A DNA stretch of 64,000 nt from Neorhizobium lilium. Lineage in GTDB: Bacteria; Pseudomonadota; Alphaproteobacteria; Rhizobiales; Rhizobiaceae. The notes beneath the pieces are model-generated. The model was given only the letters and a program-made list of their open reading frames with translations. It was not told where the DNA came from and made no database searches. The stretch spans positions 310,001-374,000 of the forward strand of contig NZ_SBIP01000002.1 in assembly GCF_004053875.1 (NCBI RefSeq), given 5' to 3'. The translations under genes and the position numbers were made by a program. Positions 54,851 to 63,325 of this stretch are shown here, piece by piece; position 1 is the stretch's first letter; every line of letters begins with the position of its first letter.

Positions 54851-55834
54851 TCACTCTCCCTTGACCGATAGTACCAGTTGATGACCGAGCACGGCCGCGC
54901 CCACCAGTCCGCCATCGTCCTGCCGTGCCGCCGGCACAACAAGCGGACGATCGAACCGGTTCAAGATCCGCGCCCGAACGGCAAGGTCCAAAGCTTCGAT
55001 CAATAGCGTGGATGACGCAAGCCCCCCGCCCACCGGGACAATGGATGCGCCGGTCGTGTTCACAGCGACCGCCAGGGGGTCGCCCACGAGTTCCAGATAA
55101 ACCGAAACGGTCTTTCTCGCCTCTTCGTCCCCTGCCTGCCATCGTTCCAGAATTTGGTGGCTGGTATCATTTTGCCCGTGGAGAAACAGGTGCAGCCGCT
55201 CGATACCGCGCGCACCGCCTACCGTATCCACGCAGCCTGCCTGCCCACAGCCGCAAGAAAACCTCGGTATATGCAACACCTTGCCTTCGATTTCGACGGT
55301 CGTGTTGAGGATCGGGCCGTGGCCCCATTCTCCCGTTACGCCGCCGGCTCCACGAAGCAGCCGTCCATCGACGGCAAGGCCGCCGCCGATACCGGTGCCC
55401 ATCACGGCGCAGAATACGATTGGATGACCGCGTCCCGCACCTTCATTGGCCTCGGCCAGGGTCAGGCAATCCGCGTCATTGGCGGCCACCACACGCCGGC
55501 CGAGCGAACTCGTTAGTTCCTTTGCGAGACGCCGACCGGTGATGCAGGGAATATTTGCCGAAGTCGCAAGCCCGCTTTGCGGATCCACCAGCCCGGCGAT
55601 CGAGAGCGCCAGCGGCGCCGAGAGCGGAGCAGCCCGCTCGTGGCGGCTCAAAAGATCGGCGATCGAGGCAGCAAAAGCGTCCCAATCCATCGCCGGTGTC
55701 GCGACTCGCTCGAGCGGCATGAGCACGCCGGGGGCCGGTGAAACGGCAAACTTGATGAAGGAGCCGCCGATATCGGCGCAGAAGACCGCGTGGCCCGACC
55801 GACCCTCAACTTTGTTTTCCGCAACGGTTTTCAT
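54851..55834 (-). CDS. ROK-family sugar kinase
   Basis: A 327-residue protein. The phosphate-binding AVFCADIGGSFIKFAV is at the N-terminus, the catalytic Asp in VVAANDADCLTLAEAN, the GTGIGGGLAVDGRLLRGAGGVTGEWGH segment follows, and the zinc site CGCGQAGC (CxCGxxGC). These are typical of ROK kinases such as glucokinase, NagK and N-acetylmannosamine kinase. There is no HTH, so it is a kinase and not a NagC-type repressor. It may phosphorylate a free hexose or amino sugar; substrate unknown. The cutC gene follows immediately. Confidence 0.88.
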   Translation of the reverse strand: MKTVAENKVEGRSGHAVFCADIGGSFIKFAVSPAPGVLMPLERVATPAMDWDAFAASIADLLSRHERAAPLSAPLALSIAGLVDPQSGLATSANIPCITGRRLAKELTSSLGRRVVAANDADCLTLAEANEGAGRGHPIVFCAVMGTGIGGGLAVDGRLLRGAGGVTGEWGHGPILNTTVEIEGKVLHIPRFSCGCGQAGCVDTVGGARGIERLHLFLHGQNDTSHQILERWQAGDEEARKTVSVYLELVGDPLAVAVNTTGASIVPVGGGLASSTLLIEALDLAVRARILNRFDRPLVVPAARQDDGGLVGAAVLGHQLVLSVKGE

Positions 55835-55894
55835 TTGCGCAGACCCAGAATGTCGCGCAGCTCGCCGAGAATATTAAAGCCCAGGAGGTTAATC

Positions 55895-55984
55895 ATGATC
55901 GCGTCTGGTGCTTACCGTCTCTTGGGTTTTCAAGCTGCTGGCTTGGTTTGTTCATTTATCAACACGGCGTCAAGCCTTGCCTGA
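55895..55984 (+). CDS. Possible 29-residue small protein or leader peptide
   Basis: ATG after a perfect AGGAGG with a 6-base spacer opens 29 codons: MIASGAYRLLGFQAAG then LVCSFINTASSLA. The peptide is moderately hydrophobic. It lies in the 326-base gap between the ROK kinase start and the stress-type small gene. No terminator or downstream gene on the same strand within 170 bases argues a specific role, so it is a candidate only. Confidence 0.35.
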   Translation: MIASGAYRLLGFQAAGLVCSFINTASSLA

Positions 55985-56097
55985 GCCAGTGAGCCGCCCC
56001 AGCGGTGGGACGTGAACCGGACTTCCACTACATGCGCCGGTCGCTTGGCATTGTTGATCGTCGCAGTGAAGCCCACATGATCGGTCGCCCCCACGGA
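55985..56097. other. Intergenic stretch before the stress-type promoter
   Basis: No gene or RNA is recognised between the 29-residue ORF and the GGAAC element at 56098. One short conceptual frame here is out of context. Confidence 0.3.
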
Positions 56098-56122
56098 GGA
56101 ACCAGGATCGCAGATACGTGTT
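56098..56122 (+). promoter_or_regulatory. EcfG/RpoE2-type general-stress promoter
   Basis: GGAAC at 56098-56102 and TGTT at 56119-56122 are separated by 16 bases (GGAAC-N18-TT in the Sinorhizobium RpoE2 notation). This is the known alphaproteobacterial general-stress promoter pattern, 38 bases before the start of the small gene that follows. Confidence 0.7.
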
Positions 56123-56160
56123 ATTCCGCTGTGCCATCTCGGGCACGGGAGGAGATCGAC

Positions 56161-56346
56161 ATGGGCATCGAACAGGCACCCACCGAAAAAGGCCGTGAAT
56201 CGGCTCGGGGACTGCAACAGAGCGCTGCGAAGGAAGAAACGAAGGTCGAAGCAGCCAAGGGTTCCGACCTCGCCAAAGGCGCGGACCGCGTCGAGGAGCG
56301 CTCAAAGAGTTCCGACGGAAAAAGCGCCGGCAGCAAACAGTTCTGA
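56161..56346 (+). CDS. 61-residue hydrophilic, probably disordered stress protein
   Basis: ATG at 56161 opens 61 codons with GGGAGGAG seven bases upstream. The product is rich in Lys, Glu, Ala and Ser (MGIEQAPTEKGRESARGLQ, then GSKQF at the end), with almost no hydrophobic residues, as in small stress-induced disordered proteins. The EcfG-type promoter and a hairpin terminator immediately after the stop make it a complete monocistronic stress unit. No enzyme motif. A longer frame begins upstream at 56005 but would include the promoter. Confidence 0.65.
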   Translation: MGIEQAPTEKGRESARGLQQSAAKEETKVEAAKGSDLAKGADRVEERSKSSDGKSAGSKQF

Positions 56347-56350
56347 TCGA

Positions 56351-56375
56351 ACGGTCGGGCCTTAAGTCCGACCGT
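56351..56375 (+). terminator. Hairpin after the small stress gene
   Basis: ACGGTCGG/CCGACCGT pair over 8 bp with a 9-base loop, four bases after the stop codon. The following T-run is weak (ATT). Confidence 0.6.
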
Positions 56376-56513
56376 ATTGATCTCTGATCGGAGTCACCAC
56401 TTTGGCTTTCGCCAAATAATTACGGTGAAAACTCGGCGTCCTGAAGAAAATCCTGCCTTTCCGGCAACGCCTTTCGCTGCCAATATGCTGTTGGAACAAA
56501 GGGCCGGAAACTA

Positions 56514-58124
56514 ATGAGAATGAATTTGCTATCGCGCCGCAGGCTGTTGCAGTCCGGAAGCGCACTGTTGGCTATGGTAGCCATGCCAGCATTGCCGCGG
56601 GCGAAGGAGAAGGCGAGCGGCGGACGCCTCATCGTCGCAGCCGATTCGGAGCCCAAGAACCTCAACCCGGCCATCGTCGCGTCGAACGGCGTCTTCTTCA
56701 TTGCGAGCAAGGTGATCGAACCGCTCGCCGAAGCGGCCTTCAACGGCGAAGGCGGCCTTGCGCGAAGGCTTGCCACATCGTGGGAAGGCTCAGAGGACGG
56801 TCTCTCGGTGACCTTCAAGCTGCGCGAGGGCGTCAAATGGCATGACGGACGGGCGTTCACCTCCGCCGACGTCGCCTATTCGGCCATGAACGTCTGGAAG
56901 CCGTTGCAGAACCTCGGCCGCATCGTCTTCGCCAATCTGGAAGCGGTCGACACTCCCGATGCGAACACCGCCGTCTTCCGGTTCTCCAGGCCGACCCCCC
57001 TGCAATTGATCCGCAACGCGCTTCCCGTCGTCAGCAGCGTCATCCCCAAGCATGTTTTCGATGGGACGGACATTGCCAGCAACCCTGCCAACACCAAGCT
57101 GATAGGCACCGGCCCTTTCCGCTTTGCGGAATACAAGCCCGGAGAATTTTACCGCCTGACCAGGAACGAGGACTACTGGGGCAAGGGAGAACCGAAGCTC
57201 GACGAGATCATCTTCCGGGTCCTTCCCGACCGCGCCGGCGCCGCGTCGGCGCTCGAAGCAGAGGAGATACATCTGGCGGCCTTCTCCGCCGTGCCGCTGA
57301 GCGACCTCGACCGCATCTCGAAAGTACCGGGCATCGAGGTCATCTCCAAGGGTTACGAGGCCCTCACCTATCAGCTCGTGGTGGAAATCAACCACCGCCG
57401 CAAGGAACTTGCCGATCTGAAGGTCCGGCAGGCTATCGCCCATGCCATCAACAAGAAATTCGTGATTGATACAATTTTCCTCGGGCATGCCACGGCCTCG
57501 ACCGGCCCCGTACCGAAGAGCGCCTCGGAGTTCTACGATCCCGACGTCACGACTTATCCTTTCGATACGGCTAAAGCGAACGCGCTTCTGGACGAGGCCG
57601 GTTACGCGAAAGGCAGCAATGGCGTCAGGTTCTCGCTGAAGCTGCGCCCCGCGCCCTACTTCAATGAGACCAAGCAATTCGGCTATTATCTGCGTCAGGC
57701 ACTTGCGGCTATCGGTATCGATGCAACCCTGGTGAATGCCGACGCGGCTGCCCATCAGAAGGCCGTCTATACCGATCACGACTTTGATCTGGCGGTCGGT
57801 CCTCCGGTCTTCCGGGGCGACCCCGCCATCTCTACCACCATTCTGGTCCAGTCCGGGATTCCAGCTGGTGTGCCCTTCTCCAACCAGGGCGGCTACGAGA
57901 ACAAGGCGCTGGACGCCCTTGTCGCCAAGGCCAGTGAGACCATCGACGCAGAAGCGAGGACGGAGATCTACCGGCAATTCCAGAAGATCGTCACAGCGGA
58001 CCTGCCGCTCATCAACGTCGCAGAATGGGGCTTCATCACCGTGGCCCGCAATACGGTCCTCAACGTCGCCGATAATCCGCGTTGGGCAGTGTCCAACTGG
58101 GCAGATACCGCCCTGCGGTCATGA
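56514..58124 (+). CDS. ABC transporter substrate-binding protein, family 5 (peptide/nickel type)
   Basis: 536 residues. The N-terminus RMNLLSRRRLLQSGSALLAMVAM resembles a twin-arginine or hybrid signal. The SBP_bac_5 fold shows LIVAADSEPKNLNPAI, LATSWEGSEDGLSVTFKLR, EGVKWHDGRAFTSADVAYS and IGTGPFRFAEYKPGEFYRL. The family binds di/oligopeptides, nickel chelates, opines or glutathione. It opens a five-gene operon with size order matching NikABCDE (536, 329, 276, 260, 257 residues). Substrate cannot be told. Confidence 0.92.
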   Translation: MRMNLLSRRRLLQSGSALLAMVAMPALPRAKEKASGGRLIVAADSEPKNLNPAIVASNGVFFIASKVIEPLAEAAFNGEGGLARRLATSWEGSEDGLSVTFKLREGVKWHDGRAFTSADVAYSAMNVWKPLQNLGRIVFANLEAVDTPDANTAVFRFSRPTPLQLIRNALPVVSSVIPKHVFDGTDIASNPANTKLIGTGPFRFAEYKPGEFYRLTRNEDYWGKGEPKLDEIIFRVLPDRAGAASALEAEEIHLAAFSAVPLSDLDRISKVPGIEVISKGYEALTYQLVVEINHRRKELADLKVRQAIAHAINKKFVIDTIFLGHATASTGPVPKSASEFYDPDVTTYPFDTAKANALLDEAGYAKGSNGVRFSLKLRPAPYFNETKQFGYYLRQALAAIGIDATLVNADAAAHQKAVYTDHDFDLAVGPPVFRGDPAISTTILVQSGIPAGVPFSNQGGYENKALDALVAKASETIDAEARTEIYRQFQKIVTADLPLINVAEWGFITVARNTVLNVADNPRWAVSNWADTALRS

Positions 58125-58166
58125 GAACGCTCGGCCTGAAGCACCAACTGCAAGTTGGTTCCTGAC

Positions 58167-59156
58167 GTGGCCCGTGCGCTCCGCTTGATCCGGCGCCGCC
58201 TGATCGGAAGCATTCCCGTGCTGCTGATCGTCGTCGTCCTGACCTTTCTGCTGCTCCAATCCGCGTCGGGAGATGCGGTGGACGCCTATCTTCTATCCAT
58301 GGGCGGCGGCGACGCGGCGATTGCGCAAAGCCTGCGGCAGAGCTACGGCCTCGACCAATCCGAGATCGCCCGGCTATGGCTCTACCTGTCCTCGCTCGCG
58401 CGGCTGGATCTCGGCTGGTCCGTCGCTTTTGGCCGGCCCGTGGCCGACCTCATCCTTGAACGGCTTCCAAATACGCTTCTTTTGATGGGAAGTGCGACGG
58501 CGCTTGCCTTCGGCCTCGGCACAAGCCTTGGCATCGTCGCAGGTGCCAGGCCGGAAAGCACAACAGACAAAGTAGTTTCCGCCCTTTCGTTGATTCTTTA
58601 CGCGATCCCGAGCTTCTGGCTGGGCCTGGTGTTGAGCATCGTCTTTGCGGTGCAGTTGCGCTGGCTGCCGAGTTCCGGCATCGAGACCATCGCTTCGGGC
58701 AAAAGCGGTTTTGCGCGCGCCGCCGATATCGCCCTCCACCTCATACTGCCGGTGGGCGCGCTTGGCGTGATCTACATGGCGCTCTTCCTGCGGGTGATGC
58801 GGTCAGCCATGGCGGAAGTCTGGAAGCTCGACTTCGTCGCCTTTGCCCGCGCCAAGGGTCTGTCGCGCAGCCGGATCGTGCTGCGCCATGTGGCCCGCAA
58901 TGCGCTCCTACCGCTCGTGACAATGCTGGGACTTCAGTCCGCCGCCATGCTGGGGGGCAGCGTCGTGATAGAAAGCATATTCGCCATTCCCGGGTTCGGG
59001 AGGCTTGCACAGGAGGCGGTTACCGGGCGCGACACACCGCTGCTGATCGGCATCATCCTGACAAGCGCCTTGCTGGTCGTTCTGGTCAATCTGCTGCTCG
59101 ATCTGGTCTATGCCTTGCTGGACCCAAGGGTCGGTGCGGCGGAGGAAGGCGCATGA
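58167..59156 (+). CDS. ABC transporter permease (DppB/NikB type)
   Basis: A 329-residue membrane protein. The N-terminal helix SIPVLLIVVVLTFLLLQSASGD and the later helices follow the DppB/NikB plan, with the EAA-like loop DFVAFARAKGLSRSRIVLRHVARNALLP. The start is a GTG; TTG four codons earlier is possible. The short RxLHxL-type loop typical of the family is seen near SLRQSYGLDQS. ATGA overlap with the next gene. Confidence 0.88.
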   Translation: MARALRLIRRRLIGSIPVLLIVVVLTFLLLQSASGDAVDAYLLSMGGGDAAIAQSLRQSYGLDQSEIARLWLYLSSLARLDLGWSVAFGRPVADLILERLPNTLLLMGSATALAFGLGTSLGIVAGARPESTTDKVVSALSLILYAIPSFWLGLVLSIVFAVQLRWLPSSGIETIASGKSGFARAADIALHLILPVGALGVIYMALFLRVMRSAMAEVWKLDFVAFARAKGLSRSRIVLRHVARNALLPLVTMLGLQSAAMLGGSVVIESIFAIPGFGRLAQEAVTGRDTPLLIGIILTSALLVVLVNLLLDLVYALLDPRVGAAEEGA

Positions 59157-59983
59157 CGCTCTTGCGGCAAACAATCGGCACAGGAGAAGGCGCGATCGGC
59201 GCGGCAATCCTCTCGCTCCTCATCCTGATCGCGGTCTTCGCATCGGTTCTTTGTCCCGGAGACCCGCTGAATATCGCAGGGCCGCCTTTGACTCCGCCGT
59301 TCACGCAAGGGAGCCTGCCGCTCGGCACCGATAGCCTTGGGCGTGACCTGCTGGCTGGTGTCGTTCATGGCACTCGCACCTCGCTTTCGGTCGGACTTGC
59401 CGCCGCCGCTGCCGCCATGGCCTTCGGCGTCTGCATAGGCCTTGCCGCCGGCTTTTCCGGTGGCATCGTGGATGAAGCGTTGATGCGGCTGGTCGATGCC
59501 TTCCAGATCGTCCCCGGCTTCCTGCTGGCGCTCGCCTTCGTCAGTGTCGCCGGCTCCTCAGCCCATGTGATCGTCATAGCCATCGCCCTTGGAGCCTGGG
59601 CCGGGCCGGCGCGTCTGATGCGGGCGCAGGTCCTGTCCATACGAGAGCGTGAGTATGTCGCCGCCGCGCGGGTGATCGGCGCCGGCCCAGCGGAGATCGT
59701 CTTCAAGGAAATTCTGCCCAATGCGCTTCCGCCGGTGCTGTCGCTGTCCGCCATCATCGTTGCGGCCGCCATCCTGACAGAATCGGCTTTGTCCTTCCTG
59801 GGCTTGAGCGACCCCAATGTCGTCACCTGGGGCTCGATGATGTCCGAGGGCCGCAACGTGCTGCGCTCCGCGACATGGCTATCCATCTTCCCCGGCCTCG
59901 CCCTGCTGACAACGGTGATCGGCATCTATCTTCTCGGCGAGGGCGTGACCAAAGCGATCGGCCGGGGAAGGCCAGGCTCATGA
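59153..59983 (+). CDS. ABC transporter permease (DppC/NikC type)
   Basis: A 276-residue permease with about six helices, LGTDSLGRDLLAGVVHGTRTSLSVGL (family hallmark) and EAA loop REYVAAARVIGAGPAEIVFKEILPN. Start overlaps the stop of the first permease and its own stop overlaps the next start, both by ATGA. Confidence 0.9.
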   Translation: MTLLRQTIGTGEGAIGAAILSLLILIAVFASVLCPGDPLNIAGPPLTPPFTQGSLPLGTDSLGRDLLAGVVHGTRTSLSVGLAAAAAAMAFGVCIGLAAGFSGGIVDEALMRLVDAFQIVPGFLLALAFVSVAGSSAHVIVIAIALGAWAGPARLMRAQVLSIREREYVAAARVIGAGPAEIVFKEILPNALPPVLSLSAIIVAAAILTESALSFLGLSDPNVVTWGSMMSEGRNVLRSATWLSIFPGLALLTTVIGIYLLGEGVTKAIGRGRPGS

Positions 59984-60762
59984 CCCTCCTCTGCAGCATC
60001 CGCAGTCTTCGCGTCACCTATCACGGGCAGGCTAACCCGGCGCTCGATTTCGCAGCGCTGGACATTCAGGCAGGGGGAAGACTGGCCATCATCGGCGAAA
60101 GCGGCTCCGGCAAGACGACGCTGGCGCGAGCGATTGCAAGCCTTCTGCCGGAAAATTCCAAGCACACCGGCGAGATCCTATGGCCAGCGAGATCCACGCC
60201 CCTGCCCGGCCGTGACCTGGGCTTCGTCTTCCAGGACCCTTCCGCCAGCCTCAATCCAGTCCTGACCGTTGGCGAGCAGGTGGCGGAAGGCGCCAGGCGG
60301 CATCTCCGCCTGTCCTGGCATGACGCCTTGCGACATGCCCGCGATCTGCTGGAAAGGGTTCAGCTCCCCGATCCTGAGAAGGCGCTCAAAGCCTATCCGC
60401 ACCAGTTCTCCGGGGGCCAGCGGCAACGCATTGCGATTGCGGCTGCCCTTGCCGCCCAGCCTTCAATTCTCGTCGCGGACGAAATCACCAGCGCACTCGA
60501 CATGGTCGTGCAGGCGCAGCTTGTGGCCCTGCTGAACGAATTGGTGCGAGATGCCGGCATGACCCTCATTTTCGTCACCCATGACATAGCACTTGCCTCA
60601 GGCCTAGCCGACCGGCTGGCCATCCTGAAACAGGGCAAACTGGTGGAAACCGGCGCAGCCGCCAAGGTTTTGGCCGAGCCGGAAAGCAGCTACACCCGCA
60701 CACTGATCGCCAGCCACCGCAGCCTCTCCAGTCCTTCCCTTCTACGCGATACGAGCGCCTGA
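59980..60762 (+). CDS. ABC transporter ATP-binding protein (NikD/DppD-like, short)
   Basis: A 260-residue ATPase with Walker A IIGESGSGKTTLARAI, Q-loop FVFQDPSASLNPV, signature FSGGQRQRIAIAAAL, Walker B ILVADEITSALD and the H-loop LIFVTHDIALA. It lacks the C-terminal oligo_HPY extension of typical DppD (about 330 residues), like NikD. Overlap with both neighbours shows tight coupling. Confidence 0.92.
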   Translation: MTLLCSIRSLRVTYHGQANPALDFAALDIQAGGRLAIIGESGSGKTTLARAIASLLPENSKHTGEILWPARSTPLPGRDLGFVFQDPSASLNPVLTVGEQVAEGARRHLRLSWHDALRHARDLLERVQLPDPEKALKAYPHQFSGGQRQRIAIAAALAAQPSILVADEITSALDMVVQAQLVALLNELVRDAGMTLIFVTHDIALASGLADRLAILKQGKLVETGAAAKVLAEPESSYTRTLIASHRSLSSPSLLRDTSA

Positions 60763-61535
60763 TGTTGCTCTCGGTCGAGAACCTCACCAAGCGCTACCTC
60801 TCCGGTTCTCGTCAGACAACCGCGCTGGATGACGTGTCGTTCACGCTCGGCAAAGGCGAAACTCTGGGGCTGGCGGGTGTCTCCGGCAGCGGCAAATCAA
60901 CCCTCGCACGGGTCCTTCTGCGGCTCGTCCCGGCCGATACAGGCAAGGTGCATTTCGAGGGTGAAGACTGGTTGACCTTGTCCGGCGCCTCCCTGCGCCG
61001 CAGGCGCGCCCGGATGCAGATGGTGTTCCAGGATGTGCTCGCCGCCTTCAACCCGCGTGCGACGGTGGGGTCGGTGCTGGACGATCCCTTGCGCATCCAT
61101 TCCGGCAAACGCGCAAGGGATCGGAAACAGGACGTAGCGACACTTCTCGACCGCGTCGGATTGCCGACGGGTTTCGCCGATCGCTCCATCCGCGAGATTT
61201 CGGGCGGGCAGCGGCAGCGGGTCGCCATTGCCCGCGCCATTGCTACGCGGCCTTCTCTCATCGTGCTCGACGAAGCCGTCTCGGCGCTCGACGTTTCCAT
61301 CCGCGAGACGATCCTGGAACTTCTGGTCGAACTGCAACAGGAGCGCGGCATCAGCTACCTGTTCATCTCGCACGACCTCGCCGTGCTGCGCGCCGTTTCG
61401 CACCGGATCGCCGTCATGGATGCAGGCAGAATCGTGGAGACGGGAGCGGCAAGCCAGATCATCGACCGGCCGCAATCCCCAGCCGCCAGGGCGCTGATCG
61501 CGGCCGTGCCGCGCCTTGTCACAGATGCGAGATAA
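60762..61535 (+). CDS. ABC transporter ATP-binding protein (NikE/DppF-like, short)
   Basis: A 257-residue ATPase with Walker A LAGVSGSGKSTLARVL, Q-loop MVFQDVLAAFNPR, signature ISGGQRQRVAIARAI, Walker B LIVLDEAVSALD (Ala where Pro is usual) and LFISHDLAV. It also lacks the oligo_HPY tail. It pairs with the preceding ATPase and ends the operon. Confidence 0.92.
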   Translation: MLLSVENLTKRYLSGSRQTTALDDVSFTLGKGETLGLAGVSGSGKSTLARVLLRLVPADTGKVHFEGEDWLTLSGASLRRRRARMQMVFQDVLAAFNPRATVGSVLDDPLRIHSGKRARDRKQDVATLLDRVGLPTGFADRSIREISGGQRQRVAIARAIATRPSLIVLDEAVSALDVSIRETILELLVELQQERGISYLFISHDLAVLRAVSHRIAVMDAGRIVETGAASQIIDRPQSPAARALIAAVPRLVTDAR

Positions 61536-61546
61536 TGCCCGGCTGC

Positions 61547-63103
61547 TTAGCCGGTTGTTTCTATCAGCCAGTTGCGAACAATCGCCTCGTCCTCAGCCCC
61601 CAGCCCGTGATTTGCATCGAGCTTCCGTGCGGTCACGTCTGCTCCCGCGGCGCGCAGCCGGTCTTCCACGTGCGCGGCCAGCGGACCGTAAAAATCGTCA
61701 GTCGCGCTCAGCGATAAGACCTTCGCATCCGAAAGATCGGCCTGCGTCTTCTCCTCAAGACAATTCATGGAGCGAAGAAGCACTGCCTTATGAACCACGC
61801 CTGGATGAAGCTGCATGACCGCTGCAATCATATTGCCGCCGTTGGAATAGCCGACAAAGCACGTCTTGCCCGGATCGGCACCATAGGCCGGTCCGATATC
61901 CTCAACGAAAGCAACGAAAGCCTCCGCTTCGGAAACGATCTCATTCTGGTCGAAGGACGTCTGGCTGAACCGCCGGAAGTAGCGCGGGTAGCCCTCGTCA
62001 TTGGACCGGCCGCGAACACCGATCAACATGGCGTTTGGTGCAACCTTGCGGCCGAACGGCAGCATGGTGGTCTCGTTGCCGCCCGTGCCATGCAGAACAA
62101 TGAGCGTCGAACCATCCCATTCCTTCGGCATATTTACCCGGTGAACGAACGGCAGGTCGCGATAAACGATCCGCTCCTCGCCCGGCAACCCGAATTGAGG
62201 CAGCACGACGCGCAGATCGTCATGATCCTCCTTGAAATGCGCTGGTATGAACAGCTCCGTGCCGAGCGTCTCCACCGGCTCATCCAAGGCAAAGCCGGGT
62301 CCGTCGCTGGCAAGCTCGATCAGCGTGCCGCCCGGTTCGCGGACATAGAGAGAGTAGAAATAGTGGCGGTCATGCATATTCATCTCGCCGACCTGATCCG
62401 CCTCAAGTTTGGCATGAGCGGCCTCCACCGCCGCCCGGTCAGCGGCGCGCAGGGCGATATGATCGATAGCACCTGCGCCCGGCGCTGCGGTCCAGAAACC
62501 GCTCGCATTGCGCACATCCACCACGTCGCCCGCTTGCGAGAGCAGGCGCTGGATATTGCCTTCCTTTGGCCCGATGCCAAGGCCCATATGCTGGGTCAAG
62601 AACCAAGCCGTCTCCTCCGGCTTTTCCGAAAGAACAGTCGCGCCGCGCAACCGCCGGATCGCATCCGCTTCGGCAATCCCGCCCTCGCTCCACCAGACCC
62701 AAGGCGCGGTTTCTTCCACGCCCACCAGTTTGACGATGATGCCGTCCGGATCGGTCAGCCGTAGAACCGGCTCGCCGAATTCCAGCGCGGGACCGGTAAG
62801 CTTCACGTTGAACTGAAGCGCCCTTGTCAGCCAGAAGCCGATGGCAGCGGGCGCGACAGCAAAGCTGATCTCGCTTGCCGCCCCATGCCCGACACGGCCA
62901 TGCGATCCGTCTTCCCAGGCAAGGAAGGTGACGAGCGAACCTGGACTTGCGGCGCCATCGCCGTAGAAAAGGTGCAGCTGTCGCGCATCCTCGAAGCCTG
63001 CTGTTCGTTTGACGAGCCGCAGGCCGAGAAAGCCCACATAGAAATCGACATTGGCCTGGATCTTGGCGGTGATTGCGGTGATGTGATGAAGACCGGACGT
63101 CAT
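61547..63103 (-). CDS. Fused VOC ring-cleaving-dioxygenase-like and alpha/beta hydrolase protein (MhqO-MhqD type)
   Basis: A 518-residue fusion. Residues about 1-312 hold two VOC (glyoxalase-fold) modules with metal-site residues in SGLHHITAIT, AGAIDHIALRA and GGTLIELASDGPGF, as in MhqO/LinE-type extradiol enzymes. Residues about 315-518 are a phospholipase/carboxylesterase-like hydrolase with HGTGGNE oxyanion loop, nucleophile Ser in CFVGYSNGGN, Asp in LSATDDFYGP and His in LDANHGLGAED, as in MhqD. In Bacillus these are separate proteins of the quinone-stress regulon. The start at MTSGLHH gives the family N-terminus; the frame runs 33 codons further upstream. Confidence 0.9.
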   Translation of the reverse strand: MTSGLHHITAITAKIQANVDFYVGFLGLRLVKRTAGFEDARQLHLFYGDGAASPGSLVTFLAWEDGSHGRVGHGAASEISFAVAPAAIGFWLTRALQFNVKLTGPALEFGEPVLRLTDPDGIIVKLVGVEETAPWVWWSEGGIAEADAIRRLRGATVLSEKPEETAWFLTQHMGLGIGPKEGNIQRLLSQAGDVVDVRNASGFWTAAPGAGAIDHIALRAADRAAVEAAHAKLEADQVGEMNMHDRHYFYSLYVREPGGTLIELASDGPGFALDEPVETLGTELFIPAHFKEDHDDLRVVLPQFGLPGEERIVYRDLPFVHRVNMPKEWDGSTLIVLHGTGGNETTMLPFGRKVAPNAMLIGVRGRSNDEGYPRYFRRFSQTSFDQNEIVSEAEAFVAFVEDIGPAYGADPGKTCFVGYSNGGNMIAAVMQLHPGVVHKAVLLRSMNCLEEKTQADLSDAKVLSLSATDDFYGPLAAHVEDRLRAAGADVTARKLDANHGLGAEDEAIVRNWLIETTG

Positions 63104-63325
63104 GAAGCTCGCCTTGAAATGATGAAGGCGCATATGAGGGCAATCATGTCCTGGAGAAAAGCCCCAACCCTCTTCGCCCACAGACACGCCACGATTTGGC
63201 ATCCATCAATTCCGCTGAAGCCCTCATCACCAATCTTTACTGGACGCGGCCGAAATGGTGATCTCAGAATGGCCGTCTTTGAGGCTATCTTCTGGCCATC
63301 CATCTGATTCTATCGGGACAAGATC

